DNA of 64,000 nt, taken from Branchiostoma floridae (lineage: Eukaryota > Chordata > Leptocardii > Amphioxiformes > Branchiostomatidae). Position numbers and translations under genes: made by a program. The notes below the pieces were generated by a model. The model had not been told where the DNA came from. It searched no databases and was given only the letters and a program-made list of their open reading frames with translations. Of the stretch, positions 22,938-33,708 are shown piece after piece; position 1 is the stretch's first letter, and each line of letters opens with the position of its first letter. The DNA is taken from assembly GCF_000003815.2 (NCBI RefSeq), contig NC_049987.1:7783872-7847871 (forward strand), written 5' to 3'.

Positions 22938-25216
22938 CTACCAGTACCAGTGGCTATGATTGTTCACTTTTCTGTACAGACGATAGATGACTTTTCCGTG
23001 GCATCTCTGAGCAACTTCCTTCGGATCATAGAAGCGTTCCAGGTCCCCTTTGATGTCATCAAACAGCTGCAAGTCTCTTTCATGATTTAAGTTGACCTGG
23101 AAAATATAAAAGGACATTACTACAATATCATTTACAAATCCGTGGCATAGCCATTTTGTAGCCGTACATAGAACCCATGTTGTATCTTGTACCAAGGAGG
23201 TTGAAAAGAACCTCCTTGTACTTACAAATCTTCTATAGTACATTTTTTTTGTAACAGAGAAAACTTACAGGTATTATTGATCATGAGGCCCAGAGTACAA
23301 GCATGAGTATATACATTTTGTATAAAGGTATCCTTAGAAATTCCTAATTGGTGATCAATGATATCTCCCTACAGCTTTGGCTATGGCTTAACAGTCCTAT
23401 ACAAGGATGGCAGTCTCTGTCACATGATAGGGAACATCTGTAAGCTGACTCAGGTCTGTTGTAAAGTTCTTTTCTCTGATCTGCTTTTGATTCTGCTTGA
23501 AAAATCATGCAAGAAAATAATTTACTAAACATGGAGTTGAGATAAAGACGATGCCAATAGTAACAATCACCTCAATACAGGGAATCCATTCTGTAAGGGT
23601 GGTCCTGTGATTTTGATACCACCTGTGAGGAGGTTCAGTTCCTGGTGTCAGAAGCTCACAGTTGTTGAAGAGTTGATGTACCCAGTCTATAGCCCCATAC
23701 ATGAACATCCCAGAGTACAGGAACAAGGCACCAGGTTTGGCCGTCTGGAGTATGTAGTCAAAACACTCCACCACTGCAATGGTTTGGATAAAGGTTTATT
23801 GCTTGACATGTTTCATACATGCGAGGCACAAGACAGAAAAAATATCATTACCCAATTAGCTTTATAATAACCTTTTTTTGCAACTTCATGCCCACGGGCT
23901 AATTGTAAGTATACGCACATTACGCAGGAATACAATAATGTTAAAAATGATAATCGTTTGCCAGTACATGTACATTGTATGCACTAAGGATACATGAAGA
24001 GATTGAAAGGTCAGAGATGGATCTTTATGTGGGCTCACCATTCGGTTCGTTCCTTTCCGAGTACACTTCCTCCATGAAGTAGTGCATGGTGATGATGTCA
24101 GCATTCTGAAGGTTAGGTTTGTTCTTGTCATCTGTGGTGACATCAAAGTCATGGAAGCTTACACTGATCCTGCCGTCATATAGCTCTGCATTGATAGCAG
24201 TCTTCAGACTCCCCTGCAGTAACAGATGTTATCAACAATTGTTTACATTCAAGCACAATTCTTCATTATCAATTACAGTTTCATATAGTAGTAGTAGTAG
24301 TAGTATCTAGTATGAGCTTGTGAAACAAACAGAACAAGACAAGAGAAAAGCAAGCCGTGGTAAAATCTCTAAAATAAAATAAACCGCTTGAAGTTAGATT
24401 TAGTACTCACTGCTGAACACTATGGCAGAGCACTAAAAGACAAGGCCAGTAAGTCGTTTATTTGATAATGAAAAACAACATCCCTGACGTAGCAAACTAT
24501 TTTCATTAGACTTGCTGCAACATAGACATGTCATACTTCTCTTATTGAAAACTAAACAAATAGTCGAAACCAAGGAGGTTTATAATCTATAGATTACCTC
24601 GTCGAAACTAAACCAAAACAGTCGATAGTCGAAACGTTATTTATATATCAGAAAAAACATTCCTTTTATAATCTATTGTCGAAACCTAGAAACCATACTC
24701 TGTTGTACAAACCCAACATGCTGCCCACTTGTCCCTCCTGTCATACAGCTGTATGTTCAGTTGGCCCTGGAAGTGTGCCATACACTTCACGAAGTAGTCC
24801 AACACGCCTAGGACATCTGACCCTGGTCCACCGCCCAGACAGACAACGGTGATGCTGGTTTGCATTGTCCTGTTTTCCATGGCCCTGGAGTAGTAGATTA
24901 CCTTTGAAAGACTTCGACCCGAAAGCATAGAAAGCTTGTAAAGGTACCCCAACTGGTAGAAAGGATCTTGGTACGTAATCTTTTGTACCCCCTGCCCCAG
25001 TGCGAGGACGCCGTGAGCTTCGTGCATTTTACACAGAGCATTTCGGACCCTTTCACGAAAACTATTCACGTCGTTCCGTGCTTCTTCCAAACATTTCCCC
25101 TGTATATCAAAGAGCAATCTTGTAAGGATCCTCCCAACTTCACATTGCTCGTCCTTGATCCAAGCTTGCATCTTAGATTCAAATTCTGCCATTTTGTCCT
25201 TCCAAGGAGCTTTCAC
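22938..25216 (-). CDS. Uncharacterised class I SAM-dependent methyltransferase-like protein
   Basis: Four minus-strand exons: 25216-24713, 24213-24039, 23773-23571, 23096-22938. Phases close to about 346 residues. I do not recognise the family by name. The N-terminal 110 residues are helical and include YQLGYLYKLSMLSGRS. Then comes VVCLGGGPGSDVLGVLDYF, a glycine-rich motif I typical of Rossmann-fold methyltransferases, followed by an acidic strand end (LYDRRDKWAACW), a motif II-like VSFHDFDV, and ADIITMHYFMEEVY, which could be motif III/IV. A hydrophobic KPGALFLYSG strand corresponds to motif VI of the fold. The substrate cannot be predicted. The start ATG at 25216 is the first in frame, and a second Met is at codon 9. 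It is convergent with TADA3; no signal peptide or transmembrane segment is evident. Confidence 0.82.
23190..23226. repeat. Short CCAAGGAGGTT hairpin
   Basis: ACCAAGGAGGTT, a 5-7 nt loop, then AACCTCCTTGTA form a small stem in a methyltransferase-gene intron. Related whole or half palindromes occur at about 12574, 24571, 25304, 26413, 28384, 53147, 53465, 53614 and 59126. Confidence 0.7.
24287..24305. repeat. (TAG)n microsatellite
   Basis: Six or so TAG triplets in an intron of the methyltransferase-like gene. Confidence 0.85.
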
Positions 25217-26243
25217 AGGTGACTTTGACGGTCGAACAAGACTTCAAATCACCGAGCAGACCCCGCGCAGGCCGTGACGTATGTAGAATGGTCCAATGTT
25301 CCACCCAAGGAGGTGAAAAAAGGACCTCCTTATTTATAATGTAACATTAAATTGTAAGAACAGGACCTTATAATACATGGAACACATTAATTACTTTTTT
25401 GCACTATGAATACTAGTTGTTTTAGATATGAATCAAATATTTATCAAATATTGATATAAGTACACGCGGTCAACAAATATAGACCCCCGCAAAAGTACCA
25501 TAATGGTACCGTCCAAACATGTTGGGACCCGCCTGGGCGTGGAGTGAATGGCGGGAAAACGGCTCTATTGTGTCCTATTGTCCGAAGTCAGCGGTTTGCC
25601 TATAGAACCGCTAGACCATCCAACGTGATTGGTTGAAACAAATTCTTTCACGATGTTGCGTTGCAAACCCATTGAGGCACATTTCGGGGCCCCATAGGTC
25701 GCTGAAAAATAGTTATATAAGTAACTATAAGACCCTATAACATAACAGTTAATCCTAGTTCAAAATCTAGAGATCAAATTCGGCAGGTATAACATAATCC
25801 ACAAGTAGATGAAAGGACCAGGCTCACATACAGTGTAAGATATTTCAGATGCATATCCATATAGTTTAGTATATTCACATTCTCGTCGTAAAACGCCTGT
25901 TCGTTGGAGCGTGAAGAATGGTATATCACAGTAGACTACCACAAGTTACTGCAAATGCCATCATTTCAGTTCAGTCATCCTCCAGGCGACTCTGTCGCTC
26001 ATAACAGACAGGAGGTCTCCTTGGAGGCTAACATGATCTAACATCTTCCTCAATCACCCTCCTAAGAGTCAGGGATGGACTCGGCCGCGTCTTTTGTCGT
26101 CAGGCCATCAGGGTCATGTCTCCCATCTATAGCGTTAGAGGTCAACTCGGCCGAGCTAAATTCTTGATTTGTAAAGGGGGCTTAACTGGGATATTCTACA
26201 ACGTTTTACAACACAAGATTATTGAGCCCGCGACAGGCTGTTT
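25217..26243. other. Intergenic: upstream of methyltransferase gene
   Basis: No supported exon. It contains one short AAGGAGGT hairpin near 25304-25333 and probably the promoter of the minus-strand methyltransferase-like gene. Nothing else convincing was seen. Confidence 0.5.
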
Positions 26244-26694
26244 GAAAGTGCTGTATTGTTTCCACCGCGCATATGTGACACTACACGTGGCTGTTTCTAC
26301 TGTGTCTGTCCGTGGTGCTTATCTACGTGTCTTTCCCCTATATACGTAGTCCGGCCGACCGGCGACTGTACTAGAGAATAAAGTCTATACCGTAGGTTCC
26401 AAATGGTAACCAAGGACTTTTTTCAACCTCCTTGTAACTTTATGGTCGGCTAACACTTAAGCTTACTTTTCTGTCTATTTGGTCAATTTCCTGCAGCACG
26501 TAGGTATCAGTGATAGCGTCCGTAGATTAACAAGGTAAGAAATTTAAGCGACCTCTCACCATTTTGACTTAATCCTCCATTTTCCGTCGTCCCAGCATTT
26601 ACCACAACCTACCTCCGTACGTAGTCACACGGGTGTTTTGGACACAATCTTATCTCCAATCAGATCCTACGCCTACGGTAGCATAGGACTGAGC

Positions 26695-26766
26695 ATCAAA
26701 GGCTGGCAAAGAAGTGTGCATTGGCTTCGGTAGCCCATGCACACTCCTAGGCCGGCTTTTGATAAA
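26695..26766. mobile_element. Hairpin element inside the pseudogene
   Basis: ATCAAAGGCTGGC at the left and GCCGGCTTTTGAT at the right are inverted, with further pairing of GTGTGCAT and ATGCACAC inside. It lies next to the TA-flanked MITE in the interrupted exon 2 copy. Confidence 0.6.
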
Positions 26767-26777
26767 ACTATTATCTT

Positions 26778-26893
26778 ATGCTCTCAAAGCAGAGGTGGCC
26801 GGCGGACGTAAAGAAACGTAACAAAATAGAAGCCCGATAAAAACGACTAAAAAATGTCAAAAAACAGCCGGAGCCTAACCTCTGCTTGGAGAG
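26778..26893 (-). mobile_element. 116-bp TA-flanked MITE (CTCTCCAAGCAGAG family)
   Basis: The right terminus CTCTGCTTGGAGAG and a diverged left terminus GCTCTCAAAGCAGAGG bound a fragment whose reverse complement shares AGGTTAGGCTCCGGCTG and TTTTTATCGGGCTT with the copy at 33054-33184. TA lies on both sides, as expected for Tc1/mariner-type insertion. Confidence 0.75.
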
Positions 26894-27110
26894 TAAGTAC
26901 TAGTATTTTATGCTACCTGCTTGGATATTACACACACGCGACCCTCATGACGTCACATGTGCCCCGGATGAGACAAAAAGAACTTCGGGGAATAATTCTA
27001 AAGCAAAGGCTTAGCCCCATTCAAGGGACTGATCAGACTGGAAACGCAACAGACGGCAGAAAATCTGCGTCCTCGAATGAAAACCAGACTGTGTTGGACC
27101 TAGTTGTGTA

Positions 27111-28011
27111 ACTTGGGTATACGTAACTTGTTATATGCATTATCAAATTTTATATTCTATTATTTAGATGAACGTCGCTTACATCTTAACTGTGTTTAAC
27201 TTTAAGTATGAATGAAGGTACTAACTGTTGTCCTGTTGTAGCCTGAGTACCATCCTCCGCTGAGTGACCGCTGGCGCACTACTTTTGCTTGCTTGATGGT
27301 GCTCGTCCTGGCTAGGCTAGCAAGCGAAAGTCATGGGCCAGCGGTCAATACTGGACAGCTGAGCCGTATACCGTGTATATACGGAATGCATGCACATGTA
27401 CAATGCCAGTATGTGCCTCTATCTTGACGGGTTACCACAGCAAACTGCATCGCTTGGGTAAGTGAATATTTTGTTTACGGATAACAATGCGAACACACAG
27501 TTTCCCGTATACAAAACATATGTTGAACACACACTGGCATACATCCATGCCAAATATACATAGCCACTTTGAAAAATACGACCTATAAAAATCGCTGAAA
27601 AGATTTGCGACTGCCACTGTTCAGAGCGCAATTAACAGATGTAGATTTTGTCACTATTCTGTGACATGTTGAAGAATACCACTGTTGAATACTCATTCGT
27701 GTTCAAAACCTTCCAACCTCAAAAACCACGGCATCTTTTCTTCATTGTGTGTATGCGGCCTAAAGCGCGCGCAAATAGGCACTTGATTGATTTATATATT
27801 ACCCCAGCATATCTTTGTCGGTCAATTTATATACAACCTCAAACGAGACAATGCCACACTTTCCTGACGCAGCACACTGTCATGGTCAGTTCAGGATATT
27901 AGCACCCATAATGCTAGCTTGATTGATAACGCTAGCTTGATTGTTTATACTATTACCATTCATAAGATAGATTAGTTCCTTAGAATTGTTACATATCAGC
28001 AACTTATGTAC
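27111..28011. other. Intergenic with one foldback
   Basis: 27236-27370 contains imperfect inverted segments (GTGACCGCTGGC with GCCAGCGGTCAA; TTTTGCTTGC with GCAAGCGAAA), probably another MITE beginning AGCCTGAGTACC. The rest shows no supported gene or RNA. Confidence 0.5.
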
Positions 28012-28223
28012 AGTACATGTAAATGAAGAAATGTTCGCGGTGGTTTTATTTTCGCGATAGCCACTTCAGGTTCACCGTGAACTTAAAACCATCGGGAACA
28101 TTTTCCCATTATAGTTTAAGAATGCAGTCAATGGTGTTACCGCGAACTTGAAACCACCGCGAACACTCCATTTTTCCGCTACCGCGAAAGTAAATCCCCC
28201 ACGAACTTAAATGCATTTACAAT
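28012..28223. mobile_element. MITE with TTCGCGGTGG / CCACCGCGAA arms, copy A
   Basis: ACATGTAAATG at the left, TGCATTTACA at the right, and repeated internal CGCGGTGG / CCACCGCGAA arms match the element at 37617-37822 in the sialyltransferase gene. It is non-coding. Confidence 0.75.
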
Positions 28224-30083
28224 ATTTAGACTGTTTTCTGTGTAACGTTACAAGTTGCCACACGTTGTATCCTTCACAATTGTCGTGCAATAAAGTTGTT
28301 CTTCTTCTTCTATCTGGGTCAGAGGCAATATTTAACGTTATTTAAGGTACTTAATACAATGTGTATGGAAAGATGAAGAACCTCCTTGGAAAGATGAAGG
28401 CAGCGCAGGTGTTCGTGATTGTACGCATGCGCCGTGCGCCAGTCGGCTTGACCCCTGACCTGTAGCTGTAGCAGGAAGATGTCAGTTGATGGGCTGGCAC
28501 GACGACAAACAGATCGATAATTAGCACCATAGCAACGACGGAAGCGCACTACGAACATGATCATGACTTTCTGAGGTATGGGAATGACATTTGACAATAT
28601 TTGTACTAGGTATTCTGGCCCCAGCTGTGGTGTGTTGACGTGATATGCGTATTTTACATGTGTACAATCGCGCGTCACGGTGGCGATTCGCTTCGCGTTA
28701 TGGCGGAAGTGAATTCTTCACAGAAACGGGGATAGTCCACACGAAAGAAGGCCCATTGTCATTTGGAATAGATAGGAAAAGGTATATTCCATCGTATAAC
28801 ATAGCTTGTAGAGTCAGAGTACATGAAATGCGTACTAAGTACGTGTATAAGTAGACAGCCATGAGCCGCAAGGTGTCCTCTCACCTGGCTAGGTATTAGT
28901 AGTCTGACAGGTTTGTCTGGAGTGCAAACCCGTACCCCAAGACAAAAAGGGCTCGTTATGCATAGTAATAGAGGTCACATGGTTTGAAATATTAATGTAC
29001 ATGGAGACTGCCTTTTGTGTTTTGATACTGTAGCGCTGCTACTGTAGCTTGATTAGTGACCGTACCTGACATGTCCTTTACGACTGTTCACTTGAATTGA
29101 GGACTATAGTCTAACTCTGAGAATTTTGTTACCTTCTTGAGATTAATATTATCGCATACGTTAAACCTGAAATCAATTGGTACAAAATTCATTATGTCTG
29201 GTGAATCTCGTGTACGGAAAGAAATGGCCACGTCACTGTGGCATCAACAATTTGTTGTTGAACAAAAACATTCTAGGTAATATGATACCAGAGGCACACC
29301 TTAGTTCCCAGCAGACCTCCCTGCCTGGCTGTGAACGGGCAGAAATTTGTCAGGGGGGATATCTTGTCAGAGGAGCTGACTGGATTTAAAGTTTAAGAAT
29401 GTACAGTGGACCCTCTATAGTATTGTGGTCATTTTCTAACGACGTGTATATGATATATGTAGTCAGTCCACAGACAGGTCTAGTGGGGGCTATCTAAAAA
29501 TGCCAGACTGAGTGTGTGTCGTGTGAAGGGGTAGTCACTGACGGTCGTGTGTGTTACGGGTCATGATCCTTCAGGTTGGAAAGGCATTAGTTGTGTCAAA
29601 AGGACAGCAACACCGCAATGACCCCTCTAGTTACGGCACTCCTCTCGGGTTTAAACAGATGGGTATGATGCAAGCCCTGGGCAAGCTGCTGTCTTTCTCT
29701 GCCGCGTCCTTATATGTATGTATGGCTCGCGCTTTCGCTGAGCCTATAAATCTATAGACTCACATGCTATAGACTAAAGCTGTAGGCCCTCTCTAGAACG
29801 CTGCCGCTTCCAAGTTGGCAACGGCATACAATTGGAGAATTAAGGTCAATTAACACTGGGGAAATTGTTGACGCTTTGGAGGAACTTAATCTGAGAAATG
29901 TGTACCGAGGCATGGGCTGCGCTGAAGGTTTTGGAGCATTATCTCAAAGGTAACTCTTAGTTTTGGTTATAGCCTCCTGTAGAGCATGTACAAGCTTTAC
30001 TGCTTATTAGTAGTATATGGATGGCTAGCATCAAAAGACCTCGCGGCTGTGGTTATGTAAGAGGTACAGGGCGTGGGAACCAA
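28224..30083. other. Intergenic, no supported gene
   Basis: AATAAAGTTGTTCTTCTTCTTC at about 28289-28310 resembles a retrotransposon tail. No exon chain, RNA gene or long repeat was recognised in the rest. Open frames here are short and have no family features. Confidence 0.45.
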
Positions 30084-30241
30084 TGTAAGAGGTGAGTAGA
30101 AACAGTCATCTGGCTCCCGGGATTCGAACCCGCGCCGATCATTGGCCGCCAGCTCACAAACCCAACGTCGCTAACCACTACGCCAAAAGGGTCAGCGCGT
30201 TGGCATGGCCAGTTTTGGCGGTGCCGAACCCCACTGTTACA
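30084..30241 (-). mobile_element. tRNA-like LTR of a miniature LTR element, with primer-binding site
   Basis: On the minus strand it runs from TGTAACAG (30241-30234) to CTTACA (30089-30084). It has an A-box-like GTAGTGGTTAGCG and a B box GGTTCGAATCC, then one spacer base and TGGTTCCCACGCC (a primer-binding-site candidate) at 30083-30069. The same architecture forms the element at 43235-43691. A start fragment in the opposite orientation lies at 30583. Confidence 0.75.
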
Positions 30242-30562
30242 GTTAGGCTAACGTCACATTTCCATAGTCTCCACGGATCGCGTGCTGTTCCCTACTCAGC
30301 TATATTCCTCTGGCCGAATTACTCCTCTATTTGTTCCATTTCTACGATTTAACAGCGATCCGGAGTCTGGTAGAGACTAACATTTCCAAACTGGGACCCT
30401 TCCGGGCTGTACGTATATGGAAACGGAAAATAGACACGTATACGTTAAATTGTACACAAGTGATGCCCACGATTATTATCTTTACGGCTTGTGTAGTTTG
30501 GTGTCTTTTGTATCATATTTTTTTCGTTTCCGAAGGCTAGCTGCCCGGCCGGGCCCCGGTTT

Positions 30563-30625
30563 GGAAATGTGACGGTAGCCTCTGTAACAGCGGGGTTCAA
30601 GGACAAAGGTTCAAGGGTTGTCGGC
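30563..30625 (+). mobile_element. 5' fragment of the tRNA-like LTR family
   Basis: TGTAACAGCGGGGTTCAAGG begins at 30583. The bases before it (TGGAAATGTGACGGTAGCC) match, in inverted orientation, the outer flank of the copy at 30084-30241, so both were part of a larger duplicated block. Confidence 0.55.
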
Positions 30626-33053
30626 AGGACAAACTGGCATGTGCTTAAGCCTTAAGGCGGGTATGGAGTCATTTTTAATTATATAGTTACATTCTTTTAC
30701 GAATCAAATGTTGACCCTGCAATTATCTTGTGGTACTGACAGAATTCAAAGTATCACTGATGGTAATATGTCACGTTTTGATTAATCTTCATGCAGATGT
30801 TTGAAAGAAAGATCGTACTTTATTTAATTAGTATTGTTCCTCTCACTTGTAATTTTTGCAGCCTCACAGGTCCTAGATGTGACAGTAAATCTTATGATCT
30901 TCCTTCACAATGCGTCCTTACGTACAAGTGAACTCTACCGCCAATAAGTCAGTCACGACAAATTTGTCAGTGTTTGTATTTGTGTTACACACTGTTTAGT
31001 AAAAACTTTTAGATCGTCCAGTTTGTACAACACTGCGTGTGTTCATCGCGAAACGCTAAGAACAAACCACAACTAGAAAGAAATCTCCAGCACTGAATGT
31101 CCCGGTACGCCCATGTGGGTCTTTATTTTCCTACTTAGATCAAAGAACAATACAAAGTTCGTTTACCCATGGCACGGCATACAAACACATCCGCGCCCCA
31201 TACTGACGCACAGAGCATACAAAGAGTAGCGCTGATCGTAAATGCTCAGGAGCTACAGGTTTATAGGCAGGCGGGGGCAGAAAGCTTTGTGTTAGGTGCA
31301 AGGGCTTGCGTTTTGCCTCGTTCTACAAGCCCGTGGACAGAAATGTATCCAAAGTAGATGTTTCCACCCAGGAGCCCCAAGGACGGGTAAATATAGGCGA
31401 ACCGTCCAACCGGATGCGTGCATTGCTGTCAGAACTGTACATAAAGTCAGTCCGTCGTTGCCGGTAGACCATGTGCGACACAAGCTGTACCTTGTACACG
31501 GAGTTTACCAGCCAGCGTAGATTTGTTTATCAACGGCTTGCTGGCCATTAGTACCGACTGTTTGGAAGACTAGCACAGAGGAAGGAGTTCATATTCACGG
31601 GACCGGTAAAGCGGTAAGTGTGTAATAGAACACAGAGCAACTCTGATCGTGACACGAAACTTGGAGACGCCGTGTTTGCCTAAAAGGACACCTACTACTC
31701 TCACTCAAATGAAAGGGGCGGAGCATTTGCAGCTACATGTGTATTACAGAAATTTTGATAAAAATGATTACTTTTCTGTGTGCAAAACTGCATGATTGGT
31801 AGGTGTTCGTAGCGGGGAACTTTATATATATGGTAGAGTGAGACCATAGTGTGTCCATAGATACGGCCGTCTCCATATAAAGTAAGGGATAGTCGTAAAT
31901 CACAGTGTTTGTTGGGTCAGCGTACTCAGGGTCAGGGTAAGGGCAACAACAGCTCACAGGCTATCAGTCATAGAAGGGTGCTTGACGCCTTTGTCATAGG
32001 AAAATCATTTCTCGAAAAATTGCCACAAAACGCGCCTATCAAATTTAAGACCCTGAAATTCTTATCATGTCGAATACAGTGCGTTCAACACTTGCATCGA
32101 GGTACCGAAATAGTCAAGTTTTGATAAGTTTTGATGGTAAATGCGTGTTTTCTTCTTCCAAGTCACGAAACGCCCCTTTACAAAACCTATCCAGTTGCTT
32201 GAGTTATGTTAATGTCTAGTGTCACCAAGACTTGTACTGTACAGTAGTACTGTGGCATGCGCCTACGTCGGTGACTGGCGCCTCCCTTCTTTTCCAAAGT
32301 TGGACGTGCAAATAGTTTGATCTCGTTTTACGGATGAGTGGTCCTCATCAATGCTTGGAGAGGCACACGGCCTAATTGAAACCGCAGCTTCAGAATGGTC
32401 AAGTGCCACTTTCCTAACGGAATAGGTTCGTTCAAGCAGGAATCACCGCCGTGGATTGCTTTTCTTCTTCACAGCTTTATATCATTGATATCTGTATGTT
32501 TCCATTGTAGTACGTTTGCTTTAGTTAGACAGTGGGGGCACGCGACGCTACATTTCTATAACGCATGTGCGATATCCCATACTACTTGTATTAAAAGTCA
32601 CTACAAAAATGATACTATCGATAGGTCACAGGAGGGTCACAAGCGCACTTAGCGGTTGTATGGAGGGGTTTGTATTAGGCCATACCGATTGAAGAAGTTT
32701 GGATTGAGGGTCTTACGGCTCATGTGAAATATTTAATGTGTCATGTTTAGGGATAAGAACCAGGATACTTGTGGGTGTGTGATAGCGACACGTGTCACAC
32801 GGATCGATCACCTAGTACTGAACAACGGTCTCCTAAACTGGCCAGTCTCTTGCTACATCTCTTTTCTGTACGTTACATAGGGCCATTTCATTAAGCTTTT
32901 CATCGTAAGGTTTGTTAGAAACCACAGTGTGCCAGGATTTGGATTCTAGCTGTTGTTGTCATGAGGGCAATGACCTTAGTGTTTGTCCATCTTTCTATCT
33001 TGTTGACGAGTAATAGACACATTCGTCCCTGTAATAACCATAGTCTTTGCTAC
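30626..33053. other. Intergenic, no supported gene
   Basis: Mixed unique-looking sequence with short open frames only, and no splice-consistent exon chain. Promoter elements of the sialyltransferase could lie at its right end. Confidence 0.45.
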
Positions 33054-33184
33054 TCTCCAAGCAGAGGTTAGGCTCCGGCTGTTTTTTTTATTAACGTTTT
33101 TAACGGCATTTTTATCGGGCTTTCTATTATGCACTGTTTTCTTCATGTCTCGCGGCCTAGGGAGCCGAAACTCTGCTTGGAGAG
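33054..33184 (+). mobile_element. 131-bp TA-flanked MITE (CTCTCCAAGCAGAG family)
   Basis: Perfect 14-bp terminal inverted repeats CTCTCCAAGCAGAG and CTCTGCTTGGAGAG, each next to TA. No coding capacity. It sits about 525 bp upstream of the sialyltransferase start codon; a related copy disrupts the upstream pseudogene. Confidence 0.88.
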
Positions 33185-33708
33185 TAAGTCTTTCCGAAGT
33201 GAGCGACATTTTCGAACACGAGCCTAGGTTGGGGAAACACGCATGTGCACAGCAGACTGTATTTAGGCGACGTCATCACAGAAAAACTGGGCTGGTATGG
33301 AAACAAAAATCATACCCAGTGATACATCATACCATCACGCAGCTGTTACAGAGCACTGCGACACTAGGGAATCGATTTTTTGCTTCTTTTTTTTAGCAGT
33401 TATAATTTCATTTAATACTGGTAGTGTCCGTTCGTTGTCCCTTCATCATGTCAAATAAGAGAACAGATTAGCTCAGATGAACGATAAAGCACTAGTACTG
33501 TCGTAAAAAAACTTCGTCTTACATAAAAGAGGTAAGGTGATCAACTTTTTTTTATGAAATACTCGAGTTTACGGCACAGTTCCAGCTAGAAGACTGCAAC
33601 AGGACTGCATTGTGCCGATCGCGATACCACGTCTGACTTTCTCCCTCTTCTTACAGTATACAAGTACAACTGAGTCCGGCTATTGAAGAGTGCAATACCA
33701 CCGCGCAA

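Larger units (their letters stand above)
26244..27110 (+). pseudogene. Broken duplicate of sialyltransferase exons 1 and 2
   Basis: 26244-26360 aligns without gaps to the region around exon 1 of the downstream sialyltransferase (33690-33800). The initiator region has decayed to ATG followed directly by TGA. 26590-26647 and 26938-27106 align to exon 2 (34573-34836), sharing for example GGTGTTTTGGACACA, GAACTTCGG and AAAATCTGCG. The exon 2 copy is shortened by a deletion and split by about 290 bp of MITE sequence. An intron-like spacer remains between the exon copies, so it arose by DNA duplication rather than retroposition. Homology ends abruptly after 27106. There is no open frame across it, so it is non-coding. 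Confidence 0.82.

Noticed and set aside
26116-26349. 77-codon frame over the exon 1 pseudogene copy
   Set aside because: It reads a different frame from the ancestral signal anchor and its upstream half is unrelated.
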